This document shows, piece by piece, positions 23,766-36,200 of a stretch of 64,000 bases of DNA (positions are counted from its first letter, which is position 1; each line of letters begins with the position of its first letter). The stretch spans positions 376,488-440,487 of the forward strand of contig CAJJDP010000046.1 in assembly GCA_905182995.1 (NCBI GenBank). Reading direction: 5' to 3'. A model generated the notes under the pieces. It saw nothing but the letters and a program-made list of their open reading frames with translations, was not told where the DNA came from and made no database searches. The DNA comes from Paramecium octaurelia. Lineage: Eukaryota > Ciliophora > Oligohymenophorea > Peniculida > Parameciidae. Position numbers and translations under genes: made by a program.

Positions 23766-24739
23766 ATGGGGTCTGCATGTAAAAATTGCCATCAAGCTTC
23801 TTAAGCGGAATCAGAAATTTAGCTAAAACCAGTTTAAAAAGTCCCATCTAAATAAACTATTATTAGCAACTCTGGTGAGTTTAGAAAATTAATTTAAGAT
23901 TCCATTCCTTTGAATTTAGAAGATGAAGAATTAGTCAAAAATGCATCCGTAGTAACAAAATTTCCTAAAATGTAAATGAAGAATATGGGATATTATGAAG
24001 GAGAATGGTTGAATGGAATGAGACATGGATCAGGACTTTATGTATCAGAATATTTAAACTATAGACTTGGAGTGATAATACAGTATATACAGGTTAGTTT
24101 TAAAATGATTAATTGCATGGAAAAGGTTAAATTATCCACCCAAATGGAGATGTTTATGAAGGGGAGTGGTCTAATGATTTAGCAAATGGTTTAGGGATTT
24201 TCAAATAGTTTAATCAAAGTACTTACACTGGATAATGGAAAGATGACCTATAACATGGTGATGGAATAGAAGAATGGCCATAATAAATTAAATATGAAGT
24301 TTTTTAGTTAAGTATTATTAGATTTATAGGGTTAATATGTAAAAGGAAAAAAACATGGAAGAGGGAAAATTATTTTTGAAGATGGCAGTAGATATGAAGG
24401 AGAATTCATTAATAATTAGGTTTGTGGCAATGGAGAATTTTATTGGTAATAAGGAAAATATTATAAAGGACAATGGAAAGATAATCAAATGAGTGGTATA
24501 TTTATTTCATTAACTAGTTTATAGGGAAAGGTGAAATGTTTTGGCCTGATGGCAAGCATTATGTAGGAGAATATGAAAATGATAAAAAACACGGATAAGG
24601 ATAATTCACATGGGAAAATGGTAAAGTGTATATAGGAGGATGGAATCAAGGAAAATAACATGGTAAAGGCTTTATTGTGGAGGATGGCGTTAAAAGAGAA
24701 TGTATATTTGAGAATGGTAGATTAGTGAATAATAATTGA
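23766..24739 (+). CDS. MORN-repeat protein with N-terminal MGxxC acylation signal
   Basis: Predicted 296 residues. About eight MORN repeats start at residue 75 (GYYEGEWLNGMRHGSGLY, VYTGQFQNDQLHGKG, DVYEGEWSNDLANGLG, STYTGQWKDDLQHGDG, RYEGEFINNQVCGNG, KHYVGEYENDKKHGQG and others). MORN repeats form elongated beta-strand rods that bind lipids or act as cytoskeletal spacers in ciliates and apicomplexans. The N-terminus MGSACKNC has Gly2 for myristoylation and nearby Cys for palmitoylation, suggesting membrane anchoring. Introns of 23, 31 and 29 nt give an exact frame. Confidence 0.85.
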
Positions 24740-25556
24740 TATTATTGCTATCACTCTGACAAATTTTCTATTTCTAGCTTTATTTATGGAGATCAAAGTC
24801 ATTATATAATAATTTATGCACGGATTTATCATTTTTTTATTTTTTTGAAATCCCTATTTTCACTCTGCTTCGTTAAATATTTTTCACTCGTTTCTTACAA
24901 CAGACAATAATTTATTTAAATTGCATTAACAATCATCATTGTGAAAAGTAAATTTCTTTAATTTTCGTATATTACTATGGAGAGGTGTTGCAAATTGAGA
25001 ATGATTTGTAAAAGATTAACCATATATTGGTTCCTTAATTTATTGGTAGTTCTAATATTTTTATTATAATAATTCCATCTACACTTATATCACTTCATTT
25101 TTTTTTGCATTATTTAATTAAAGTTAATATAATTAATCTAATCTTTAGAAATACGATCAGAATTTAAATAACTCAAGCTGATTTTCTCATTATTAATCTA
25201 ATAATTTATATTAAATATTAAGTAATTTTCTCATTCAATTAAAAGTAATAATATATATCCTCAAATTTAAATACTATTTAGAATAAGCAAATGTATTTGA
25301 CGAGACAATGGTTATGCTTTTGTCTATCCTAAATGTTTCATATTAATTTTTAATGATTTTATTTTATCTATAAACATAATTAATAAAATAGAATTTTTAT
25401 TCATTAAGATAGGAAAACACATAAAAATCTCGCTAAATCATTTATTATAAAAGAAAATGGAAAATTGCTTTAGATTTTTGATCAGTTAATTTTATCATTT
25501 TTTAAAATATTAATATTAACGAATACTTAATAATACATATAAATATATATATAAAT
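24740..25556. other. Long AT-rich intergenic region
   Basis: About 800 bp, very AT-rich, between the MORN gene and a small minus-strand gene. A minus-strand frame reads far into it from 25557 upward only if the 23-nt intron of the small gene is ignored, so it is treated as non-coding. No repeat or RNA gene was recognised. Confidence 0.4.
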
Positions 25557-25834
25557 TCAAATTATTCCTTCATATTATTATTTTTGCTATTCCTCATCTA
25601 ATATTTTTAAGCTTTTCTCTAAAATGCCATCCAACTACATAAAAAAGAATGAAATACCTAAGTTTTTTAACATTATATTCTCAATTATAAATCCTAATAG
25701 TAACCTTTAGTATTGAAATAAATTTCTTAACTGTTGCTAATATTCAAGATATTATTTGGCAAATTATTTGGTTTGATTTCTTTAGTGAATTAATCTTGTT
25801 TTAACTTATTTTCTGGTCTTGGTTTATAAGACAT
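25557..25834 (-). CDS. Small hydrophilic hypothetical protein
   Basis: Predicted 84 residues. It begins MSYKPRPENKLKQDQFTKEI and ends in a charged, Gln-rich helix (LDGILEKSLKILDEEQQKQQ). A 23-nt intron (GTATTTCATT..ATGTAG) splits it, and the spliced length is an exact frame. It lies 56 bp downstream of the stop of the BAR-GRAM-VASt gene on the same strand. No family recognised; the clean intron and codon use support a real gene. Confidence 0.5.
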
Positions 25835-25890
25835 CTTTAATTGTAAAAATTATTAATGAAATAATAATATAATATTTGTTATTCATAAAC

Positions 25891-28800
25891 TCATTTTCCA
25901 ATTGTAAGCAAAATATTGATCATTAAAAGACCAATTATTGCATAAGCCAATTAAGTCAACCTATCTAGTTTTATATTCAAATCTTATGGCACTGATTATT
26001 GTTACTTTTCAACGAAGACATCCTTAACTTTATTTTCAATTAATAATTCTGACTTTTATTATTGATTTTAATTATTCTCAAGCAATATTTGAGATTCTTA
26101 TTTCACTTGTTCAAGAATTACCTATGAAGCTTCTTCTTTTTCCCTGTTTAAGCTAACTTTTTCAACTTAAACCTCTATTTCTTATTTAATCTCTACTTCA
26201 GCCTTTGGTTGCTATCGCTCATTTTATACTCTTTTTGATATTATTTTATTTTGACCTTCTTCATAAGCTGATTTCAAACATTTCTCCCAAACCTCAGTGT
26301 TTTCTTTTTTACTACTAGTTTCAATTTTACTTTTGAAAACAGTTGATTTCATAAAATGGATATAATATCCATAATTTACTTGGCATCCATCCTCTATTTA
26401 ATGAATATGCCAAAATACTCGACAACAAAAGCTATCTGCATAAGGGATTTTAGCAAATTTTACTTCCTTTTCTATCAAAATTTCATCTTGATCGAAATAA
26501 TATAAAATATCTTCTGCAAAACAATGAACCACATCAGGGGCAAACATTTATTTTTCTTTAACTGGATGAATAAAATTAATTGGTCTTTTTGAGATCTGTC
26601 CAATTTATGGTTAAGGCTGATACTTTTAGAAATTAATTTCTTTATCTTAACACAGCACAACTTAATAGTAATGAGGGAATGATAAGCAATTTTCATAAGG
26701 TGTATCTAATAAAAAGAAATCCAAAAATTCCTTCACGCTCACTTTTAATTAAATTTTGAATTTTTAAATCGTAGGTTAATTCATGTATCTATTGGATTTA
26801 TTTTAAACCATAATTTCATTATATAGACTTTTAGGTTAATTATTTGTTTAATCAACTTCAAATTAAGAAACTTTTGGTAGGGCAGGATTAGATTAGCCTT
26901 AATTGTCTGCATTGCTTATTGTGGCTTACTATTATTATTGTTCAGTTATTCCTTATTAATCGATTACTTAACTTTATTTTTATTATGAAGTTGGCTCTTG
27001 AGAAGACCTTTTCTCTTCAGACTATTGATTTTATTCATTACTTTTGATTTAAGGAATTTACTATTATTGTTGTTGTTATTATTATTATTACTATTATTAT
27101 TACTATTGTTATTATTATTATTATTGTTATTATTATTATTATTATTACTATTGTTGTTGCTATTGTTATTATTAGAAATTTAAATTTTTTGGGCTTTAAT
27201 CAATTTATTATAATTTATCGCTTGATTCTATATTTTTCAAATTTATTGATTCAACTTAAACATTTTAGGGTTTTGGAGAAGGACTTCGAATGACCTATTA
27301 CTTTTCTTATGTTTTTGCTAATTACTAGGTTTCCACATAAACTTGTTGTATATTTCTTTCTGGTTCAATTTCAATTCTTTCTTCAATAACTCCTGATTCT
27401 AAACCTTTTACTTATTTTAAGCTTCCTAATGTTCTGTCTCGATTGGCTAAACTTGCAAAGACTAAAGTTCCTTTCAATGTTTTAAACTCTAGGGCTGCAT
27501 CAACCATATATGCTTTAACTCTCCTTATGCTCTATATATCAATTGATGGAATGCCTAAAGCAGTAGTACCAAAGAGAGTCTTTATATATAATATTAAATA
27601 CTTTGCCATTAAAATATGAATGGAAACAAACCTTAGATGAGAAAATGTACATTCTTCCTTGTAATAGAATTTTATTATCGAATGCACATGCATAACTGGC
27701 TATGCATTTATCTCCTTCTAAAATTCTAAACTTTTCAATAAGTTTTTAAGACACCTTAACCGAACCTTCTTCCAAATTTATATCATCGCTTTCACTTTCT
27801 TCTTATTGTTGGAGTAACATGGCTGTTTCTATTTTTGACTTGATTTCATCAGTCATTTCAAAGATTTTTTAAAATTTCAAATCTTGTTAATCAAGTTTGG
27901 TTATAATCATTGTTCCATATTCAATTTATGCAATCTTCTCCTAAATCTAACTAAGAGATTCTTCTTGTTATTTAGTTTATGTTACAATTTCATCAATGAA
28001 TGAACTATAATGATTTAATATTTATTCTAAAGTTTAAATGATTTAATTTGATCTTTGAAATTCATTTGCTCTCACCTATTCAACAGAGTACTTAATTGCT
28101 ATACAATTTTCTTAAATTTATTTCTTTAAAGTTTAAAATATATTATCTTTGATCCCAGGTTTTTACTCGTTTTCCACAATTTATTACTTTAGACCTTAAA
28201 AATCTTTTAACATCTTCTAATACATATTTAGAAAACTTTTTTCTTAATTTTTTTACTCCTTTATTAATTAATCCAGACATTAAGCTTTCAATTAAATAAA
28301 TTGAGATTATTAGTTATACTTTTTGGAATATTATTCATTTTATTTAACCAATAGTTCTTAGACTTAAAGTATAGGTTTGATAAAATTGGACTTATCTTTG
28401 TCTGATTTATCCTAAATAATTGATAAATTTAATTACTTGAATGAATTATAATGATGATTTTATTGATTTTTATAAGTTTTTTGAAAGTGCATCCATTTGA
28501 TTAGACATCTCAATTAGATAATTAGGCAGAGTCTTTTGATTTTTAATTCTATCATTTATGAAAGACAATTAGGCATCAATATGCTTATGCAAGACATCTG
28601 GAAATATTAAATATTCTTAATCTGTTACAGGTTTTTTTTCTATAACTTTGTTCATAATATTGATATATCTGAACGAATTATCTTATTCATATTTAGATGT
28701 TATTATTCGATCCTCCATATCTTATTCATATTTGGGCATAGTTATAATCTTTTCTTACTTCTCATCCATCTAACCTTTAATCCAACAATTTGCAGATAAC

Positions 28801-29530
28801 TTGTGTTAATCTAATTTCATTGTGATTTCTACAAACCTTTAATAGGTTAATTAATGTGCTTGAATCAATTGCTATCTTGAATCATCAATAGCTTAATTAA
28901 ATTCTTTAGTTTTGATAATTAAACTATCAAAAGCATCTTTGTATTATTATTCTGCAGGTTCGACTTACTTAACTAATTCCTTCAATTTTTAATCATTCTT
29001 TTGGGATAGATTGAGATCGTACCCAGTTAAAACATCTTCCGAGTTTTTCTTACCAGAATTCAAAGTCATTTCTATTTCTTTACAAAGTTTATCATATTTA
29101 TCTTTGGCTTTTTTGCAATTTTATCTTTATTATACAAGTTATTGCGATTATTAAAAGTTACCATCTGTTATTATTTTTGTGAAAATATTCATTTTCTCAT
29201 TATATTATTCTATGCTTTGAGAAAAGAATTACTAAAATTCTGAAAATGATGAAAGTGTAGATTTTGAGATCAATTCAAAAAGTTGTATGAATTCCATCAA
29301 ATTATGTCCTTAAAATAAATTTAGTATATACCTAAGCTAATCGGATCATTTACTGATAATGAAATTTATTAAGAATATTATTTGTTAAATGGTCCATATT
29401 TCTTAAAATGTGTGTCAAATTCATTTTATGAATCAGTTGTATACTTTGAGAATTGCTTCATTATTTTTTTAAGATCCTCTAATTTGTCATTTAAATTGGA
29501 AGTGGCAGCTTATTCAGAAGCGTTGAGCAT
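25891..29530 (-). CDS. BAR-GRAM-VASt-TM lipid-transfer-type protein (Lam/Aster-like)
   Basis: Predicted 1,189 residues. Order: a BAR-like helical domain (about residues 1-330, with DPISLGHNLMEFIQLFEL), further coiled coil, a GRAM domain near residue 560-640 (LLQGRMYIFSSKVCFHSYF and FASLANRDRT), a 39-Gln tract, a VASt (START-like) domain (FCCRVFWHIHQIEDGCQVNY, IHFMKSTVFKSKIE), coiled coil, and one C-terminal membrane anchor (AYAIIGLLMINILLTIG). Yeast Ysp1/Sip3 (Lam1/Lam3) and animal GRAMD1 move sterol between plasma membrane and ER with such modules. Introns at 29309-29331, 28412-28436 and 27580-27601 give an exact frame. Sterol transfer at ER contact sites is inferred. Confidence 0.83.
27058..27174 (-). 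repeat. 39-glutamine tract built mostly from TAA/TAG codons
   Basis: A trinucleotide-rich run inside the BAR-GRAM-VASt gene. On the coding strand all 39 codons are TAA, TAG or CAA, that is, uninterrupted glutamine. The mix of three codons and the single-base variation argue for selection or age rather than a fresh microsatellite expansion. It sits in the linker between GRAM and VASt domains. Confidence 0.9.
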
Positions 29531-29567
29531 TAATAATAATTTTTATTTAATGAAAACACTTGTAATT

Positions 29568-31149
29568 TCAATTGAGTTATATAATATTCAACCACTCTAC
29601 AAGTTGTTATAAATTAGGTTTTCTCAATAAATACTCTTAAATTGCCTCTGTAAATTCATCACTCACCAAACTTTCTGCTCTTTCACCAACTGAGACTTCT
29701 TTAACACTTTTTTTTCTCTTAGAGTCCTTTTAAATAAATGGTGATATTATTTCATCAAAATATTTGTAATATTAATATTGAATTACGAAAGTTCTTAAAT
29801 TTATTTCAAATCTTATTACTTTCTTTTTTGAACTAGATAATAAATTTTTATGATCTATTCTATATCTATGACTGAATAAAATTTAAATGAAACCCTTTTC
29901 TGAATCAAGTCTCCATAAAGTTCCCCAAATATTATTACTAACAAGTAATTATTACTCTAATTCATCAACTTTAGATAGCAACATTGGCATCTAATGAATT
30001 GCTGAAAATATTATCTCATTCGCCATCTTATTAGAATTTTAAAACTAATGTTTCAATGATAATTAAACTATTTCTCCTTTATTTATTTCTGTTTTTTATT
30101 TATAATCAATCTTTAAGCCAGATAATACTAATCTATTTTCTTGCAATTCTCTATAGAATAGATTAAATATGTCCTAAATTTCTAGATTGCCATCAACCTA
30201 TTTCTAATTCTAAAACGTATATTGAACATTGGCCTATTTATAGGTAAATGTAATTTAATATTGTTTTTTATCATAATAAATGTTACTTACTTGATATCCA
30301 AGACATTAGATCAACACAGCCCTTATTTTCTAAGAAGATCCTTTTTTTTATTCCTACCGGTTTGGTTCATCTAACTAGTTTTCAAATAAATCATCTCCAT
30401 CTTGTATTTAATTCAGTTTATTATTATTATTCATCTTTGAATCAATTTACTTTTATTCAATTTCATTTAATTAGATTAATTTCTATTACAGCTTACTTAT
30501 CTTTTGAGACAACACATCTTAAATAAGTAAAATTTCTTATTCTTCTCTAGTAATAACTCTTTTCAAAGTAGCATCATTCATTTCAGCCAATGAACTTAAT
30601 TATTATAGATCCTTTACTATATCAATTTCAACTGGCTTCACATTTTTTCTATAGGATTATTTTCCATTGTTTTCTTCAATTTGAATTGCTTTAGGTGTTC
30701 GATATGGTAGTTATTATGACGTTTGAACAAGTTAATTTTAAATCGGTGCCTATTTTTGTATAGACTGTGGAATTTAAATTTCCTAAGGGACAGGCATCTT
30801 ATTTTATTGAGGTTCTGGCTTTTTAGAACTTGGCTGCTCTTCTGAAATTGGAGTTAATTTTGGCGGTGTTGACTCAGCAACTTTTCCAATAAATGGAATA
30901 AAGGAAACTTTTCTAGTTCTATTGCTTTCCAGATCAATTTAAGATGATGCCATTGGTTATGGAGCTTACGGAACTACCTACACTAGTTGGGTGATTTATT
31001 AAGATGGCACTCTTAAATCCTACTTTTGTTCCTCAACTGTGTTAATTTTTGAAGAAGATTGATTTTAGTCCTCTTTTGGTTCCTGTTGACTTTCAAAAAA
31101 CCAAGAAACTCTCTTTTCTTATTTACATAATAATATTACTTTTGCTCAT
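29568..31149 (-). CDS. Gln/Pro-rich hypothetical protein
   Basis: Predicted 519 residues. The first 200 are Gln/Pro/Ser-rich and look disordered (for example PVPQEIQIPQSIQKQAPIQ). A coiled-coil stretch (EEQEILLIQDVLSQKISKLQ) follows, and the last 250 residues look like a folded but unrecognised domain with many aromatic residues (WGTLWRLDSEKGFIQILFSH). One 22-nt intron after codon 3 gives an exact frame. It ends 37 bp before the start of the BAR-GRAM-VASt gene, same strand. No catalytic or binding motif was seen. Confidence 0.68.
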
Positions 31150-31990
31150 ATTTATTCAACTTCAAATTTAAATTAATACGCCAATAAAATATTTATAAAA
31201 TTATATTTATATATATAAAAATTGAATAAACTTTTATTTCATACAATTTAACTAGAGATTTGAGCCCAGCAAAAAGGCATAATAATTTGATTTTATAAGT
31301 TTCTACTATGCAACATATTAGAAACCAATATCTAAATTATATTATCACTAATTGAATTAATTATCAATAAAACAGTTATTCGCTATTTTTGAAAGTGCCA
31401 TTTATTTTAGTGTAATTATTAATTTACTCTGCTTCCAATAATACAATGAGTAAGAGAACTTTAGTGGCTCTATTATTAGTGTTTAAATCTTGTAAATTAC
31501 TATTAAAAAAATGAAATGATGACTATTGGTAGCTAACTCTAGCAGTTGTCTATAAAAGTTTTAACATTTCAATTAGATAATAGACACAATATAAAGATTT
31601 TGTTATATATTTGCAAATGTTTAGAATAAATAGACATATTTTTTTATAGAGTTACAAATATATATATCTAATTAAAACGACCTTATTTTTATAAAATTAC
31701 AATAAGATTTAAATCATAATTGCTATTATTTCTTTAAACTTATTTTAAATAATGTATGGATTAATTAGCTTTTAGTTTATTTTATTAGTTATTAAATATA
31801 GTAATATTAGAGAATTGAAATAAATTTAATTTTATTCTATTATTATAGCAATTACAAGTTAGTGATATAAATTCTATCAATTAATGCTTATCTCTTCCTT
31901 ATAATTATTTCAAAGATGGCTTTTCATATAAATTATATTATATAATATGTAATTGATAAATCTATAAGCCTATTTTATTATATGTTATAC
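31150..31990. other. Long AT-rich intergenic region
   Basis: About 840 bp with no gene that could be supported on either strand: open frames are short and lack introns or recognisable protein signals. It contains the start region of the Gln/Pro-rich gene and the 3' flank of the p24 gene. Confidence 0.45.
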
Positions 31991-32675
31991 TCAAACACTG
32001 GGTCCAAAGCTCTTATCTTTAAAGAAATTAGTTAACATATAAATTTATATTAAACACACGCTCATCAAAACTACTATTTTACATAAAGCACACCACTTTA
32101 CTTAATTTTCAGTGCTTTCCATCACTAAGAATATATTTATTGACTTACATTTCTCATGGTAATTCTCTCTATCAATTTAAAAGTGTTGATTTCTATAAAC
32201 TTTATGCATCTTCGATAATACTTATTTTAATGATCCTTCAGTCTCATCCATTTAGTCTATAAATTATTTAAATATCCATAATACTTTTGTCAGCAAAGTT
32301 CTTATCTACTCCACTAATGTCCAAATCAAAGCTGAATATTTTATAGTAACTATCATTAGATTAAAAGCATAAATAAATTTCTTTTTTTCCTTTGACAAGA
32401 TGTTTTAATTATCCTTCTCTTTTCCCTTCTTAAGATTCTAAAGTTTTGTTATATTCAATATTGTTTTCTATGATTGTTTCAAATAACTAATACAAAATTA
32501 TATATACTTCCACAAAAACATTTTCTTCATTTATTCCTGTTACAACATAGGGCACCTTCACTATTTACCCATCATAACCATCAAAAAAGAAACATTTTAC
32601 TGACCCTCCTTCAACTCCTATTGAAACACAATTGATGAGCTACAAAAGACATCCAATTATAAATAAATTCTTCAT
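31991..32675 (-). CDS. p24/EMP24 (TMED) family cargo receptor
   Basis: Predicted 211 residues, the family's normal size. It has a signal peptide (MKNLFIIGCLLQLINCVS), a GOLD beta-sandwich with the two expected Cys (VKCFFFDGYDG and EIYLCFQS), a membrane-proximal coiled coil (QVLSKMHKVYRNQHFQID), one membrane segment (WCALCKIVVLMSVCLIQIYM) and a short cytosolic tail (TNFFKDKSFGPSV). The FF in the tail fits COPII binding; no dilysine signal is present. p24 proteins cycle between ER and Golgi as cargo adaptors. Introns at 32487-32507 and 32257-32284 give an exact frame. Confidence 0.87.
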
Positions 32676-32881
32676 TAATTTATGGTTAGATTTCCAATTT
32701 AAGTAATTAATGCTCTATAAACTTGAAAAATTTTACACATCAGATATCAATTGTATTATTGAAACTTTTGAATAGCAAGGCAATTATGAATTTGTAAGTG
32801 AAAGCCAAATTTGTTGAGTATCCTATTCTGATTCTGTCTTTCATTTAAAATTGCTAAGATTAAAATAGAATAAACTAAAAA

Positions 32882-33133
32882 ATGAAATCATCTGACAAAA
32901 TTTAAAAATTACTTTACTTATCACAATCTAAGGGAGATATGTAAAAATTAGGAATATTTTTGATTAAATTTTATACATAAGGCTGCAAACATATATAAGA
33001 ATGTTTCTAAAAATAGTAAATTAAATATACAATTTTAAGAATATATTTTTAAAAGAAGCTTACAGAGTCTTAAGTTATAAAAAATATAGATGACATCAAA
33101 GAGTTTTTTTCTTTTATTTTATTTAGCAATTGA
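32882..33133 (+). CDS. Short ORF upstream of the TmcB-like gene
   Basis: An 83-codon open frame reading MKSSDKIQKLLYLSQSKG, then YTQGCKHIQECFQKQQ and a Lys-rich helix. The Cys/His spacing vaguely resembles the HMNRCNSTKCQCKK motif inside the large gene just downstream, so it may be a broken copy of that segment or a small gene. Chance cannot be excluded because only TGA ends translation. Confidence 0.25.
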
Positions 33134-33205
33134 TTTAAATGAGTGAGATTTATTATATTTAGCTTAATTTTGATAATTTCTGCAATATAAAAATTGATTT
33201 AAAAT

Positions 33206-36200
33206 ATGAAATGGAATTTTTTAGGGGAATTCATAAGTTTGATCATTTAAACCAATCTATCACCATCATTAAATAATTCCTATTTCACAACTTTTTAGAT
33301 AACAGTCTACTATTTGTAGTTAACATATTTCTTAATAAGCGAAAATCATGAATACATTTATCGTTTAATTAATGCATTGTCGAAAATTAGTTTGATAACT
33401 CCAATATTTATAGAGGCATATGAAATCAACATATTGATTGGAGTGATTATCATTTTAATAAATTTCATTCCATACCTTATTGTGATTTATCGAAGAATTA
33501 AGAATGTGAATAAGAAGGTAGGTAATATATCTAAGAGCATACTACAAGTATGAATATAATAATATTCTTAGATCTCAACTATGATAATTAACTTTTATTT
33601 TTTATATTTCACTTGGTTTCTGTATTTGCCTCAATTATATTATATTGGATGGAATTTGGGCCAATCAGATACCAGACTTGTGATTTTAGCTATAATAGTT
33701 CTAATAATAACAATATTGAGTCTGACTATTTCGAATGTCTATTTTGTTAATTTCGAATTCAATGAACAACATTTAAGGAAACACTTTTCATACAACAATA
33801 TCATAGCTTAAACATTAGTAATTCCAATGGCCATATTATATTTAAAAAACGATGAAATAATGTAGATAGTGAGTAGGGCTTTGCATGGATTAATATTACT
33901 AATGTAGATTTACGAAGCATATTTTTAATTGCCTTTTGGGTAAATTATCAATCTTATCAATTTTAGATTTTCTTAATAAGGCTACATATTAAATCGAGCT
34001 CTAATGACTCATTCTGTAGTGTTTCTATTCTCTTCAATCAAGGCTTAGAGCACGGCTAGTCCTTACAGCTTGGCAACTATCATGCTAATTATGCAGCCAG
34101 TTGTATAATATTTGTTTTAAATTCTTTTTGATAGCAAAAGGGCTAATGCTTACCTTTCAATAAATAAGACAAATAATCAATATTATGAGTTGTTATACAT
34201 TGAAGATTTCTTTGAGTTGAGTTAATTGGCTTAGAAAAATAAAACTAAGGAAATTGAATTGATTTAAAAATTCAGTCTTCATATGAATCGATGTAATTCA
34301 ACTAAATGTTAATGCAAGAAAATAGGGTCATCTAAAATATTATTATTTGATTAAACTGTGCTTTTAATATCTTGTTTATTCAAAGGCAGTTTCGAGAAAC
34401 ACAAATAAAATTCTCAAGATTTAAGAGTTTTTGAAATATTCAGTCTTAAATTCTTAACGTTTATTAATAAATACAAGCATAATGCCCCAAAAACTTATTA
34501 AGAATTAAAAATATTTTTTTAAAAAAAGCGAGATTATTCATTTTATTTCATATAGATGTGTTTGTTATTGCAGTTCATACTCTAAGCTTAAATGCAGAAA
34601 GATGAAGATTACAATATAAATAAAGAGACCAGAGTTTCCAATGTGAAGTTATAGGTGAGCAAGAGCGAAAGAAGTATAGTCCAAAATTTGTATTAAATGG
34701 AACAGGTCAAACAAAATATGATACCACTATTAACAGAGATAAGTCAATTCAAATCTTAATTTTGGAAGTCATTTAAAGAGGGCAAATTTTCAGACTATCT
34801 TTAAATTGAAGAGCAAATTAAAAAACTATAGAAACTACGAGACGATGTTATGTATCAATTCAACATTTATTATCAAATATTTTATCATAACGGTAGAACC
34901 TTTAATGTTCAATTTTTAAAGGTTAATGCTTTAATAAATCTATTATTGTTCAATAATGTGAGAAAGTATTTCGAAATGGAGAAAGGTAAAGTATAAAAAT
35001 ATCATTAGAGAGGAGAGAAATTTTGTAATTCGAGAAAAGCATGAACTCCTTTGAAATTACTAACATAAACTTTTTTAAAGGAGAAGCAATATCAGTTAAA
35101 GTATGCATAGCTTTTGGTCCGAATATTGGTAAAGTTTTAAATAAGGTAATATCTCCGTTAATTCCAAAATTTTTTGGATTTGGAAAATTCCCTCATCCAA
35201 TAAATTCGTTCATAGATTTTACAAAGGGAAATATAAATACTTTGATGCCAGCTTGGCTTGAGCCAATTCATGATGAAATAATGTAAAATTATATTCGAAG
35301 AGGTGTTACAGCAAGAATTGGCAAGTATTTTTAAACTTTTGCAAAATTGTATGACAAAACATTGATAAGATGTTAAGTCTATTTGGCACATAATTTTAGT
35401 TAAGAATTAGAAGATGATTTTACAATGATCGGATGTTTAAAATCATTGGAAGAAGAGCAACCGAAGTTTGTTGGAGAAGAAGGCAAGAAACTGAAAAATA
35501 TTGCATTCAAAGGAGCCCAACACATTCTATTTGATGTGAATGGAAATATAATGGGTATAACGAAAGGCTTATATAAAATGATTGAAAGATTGTAGAGATT
35601 GGTTACTAATAATAAAGGAGGAACCTATCATGATGACGAGCTTGTGCATTAAAGTGGATAGAAATCAGGATCAGAGAAATCATCATTCGAATCTGAAAGG
35701 TACTTTTATTAAATTTAATCAGTTACGATGTGTTTGATTAGAAATGGTCGAACACTCCATTGCAGATCGATGAGTTTTATAATAAAGTGTTGATTTGGAT
35801 GATTTTACCATTTATTTCCAGGGAAATAGAATCAACAGGAATAGAGTTCTTAATGAATGGATAAATTCCTCCCAAAAATAGATATGTCAATCTAATTGAT
35901 TTAGAGAATGGAAATCAAGTTGTTTAAAATAAAGAGACCTATTTATTTGTTCCTGAAGATTTAAATTTGTTTGTTGAATAGTATGACAAAGTGATTACAA
36001 AGATAGTAGATGACGTGAGAGTGCAATCTAACAATTTTTCTTCTGGAAGTGCATATAGAGGAGGGTTAAGAAGTGATTATTAAGACAGTGATCATTAAAG
36101 TATGGTTTAAGTGGTCACTATTTTTGATGAGAAACTGTGTGTGTTCTTTTATGATGAACATTTGAAGAGACATCAAGCATTATTATTTGGATAGACCAGA

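Noticed and set aside
26998-27183. A plus-strand poly-leucine ORF.
   Set aside because: It is the complement of the Gln tract of the BAR-GRAM-VASt gene and has no other coding support.
31150-31990. Possible small gene on either strand.
   Set aside because: Open frames are short, lack splice signals that extend them and show no protein-like pattern.
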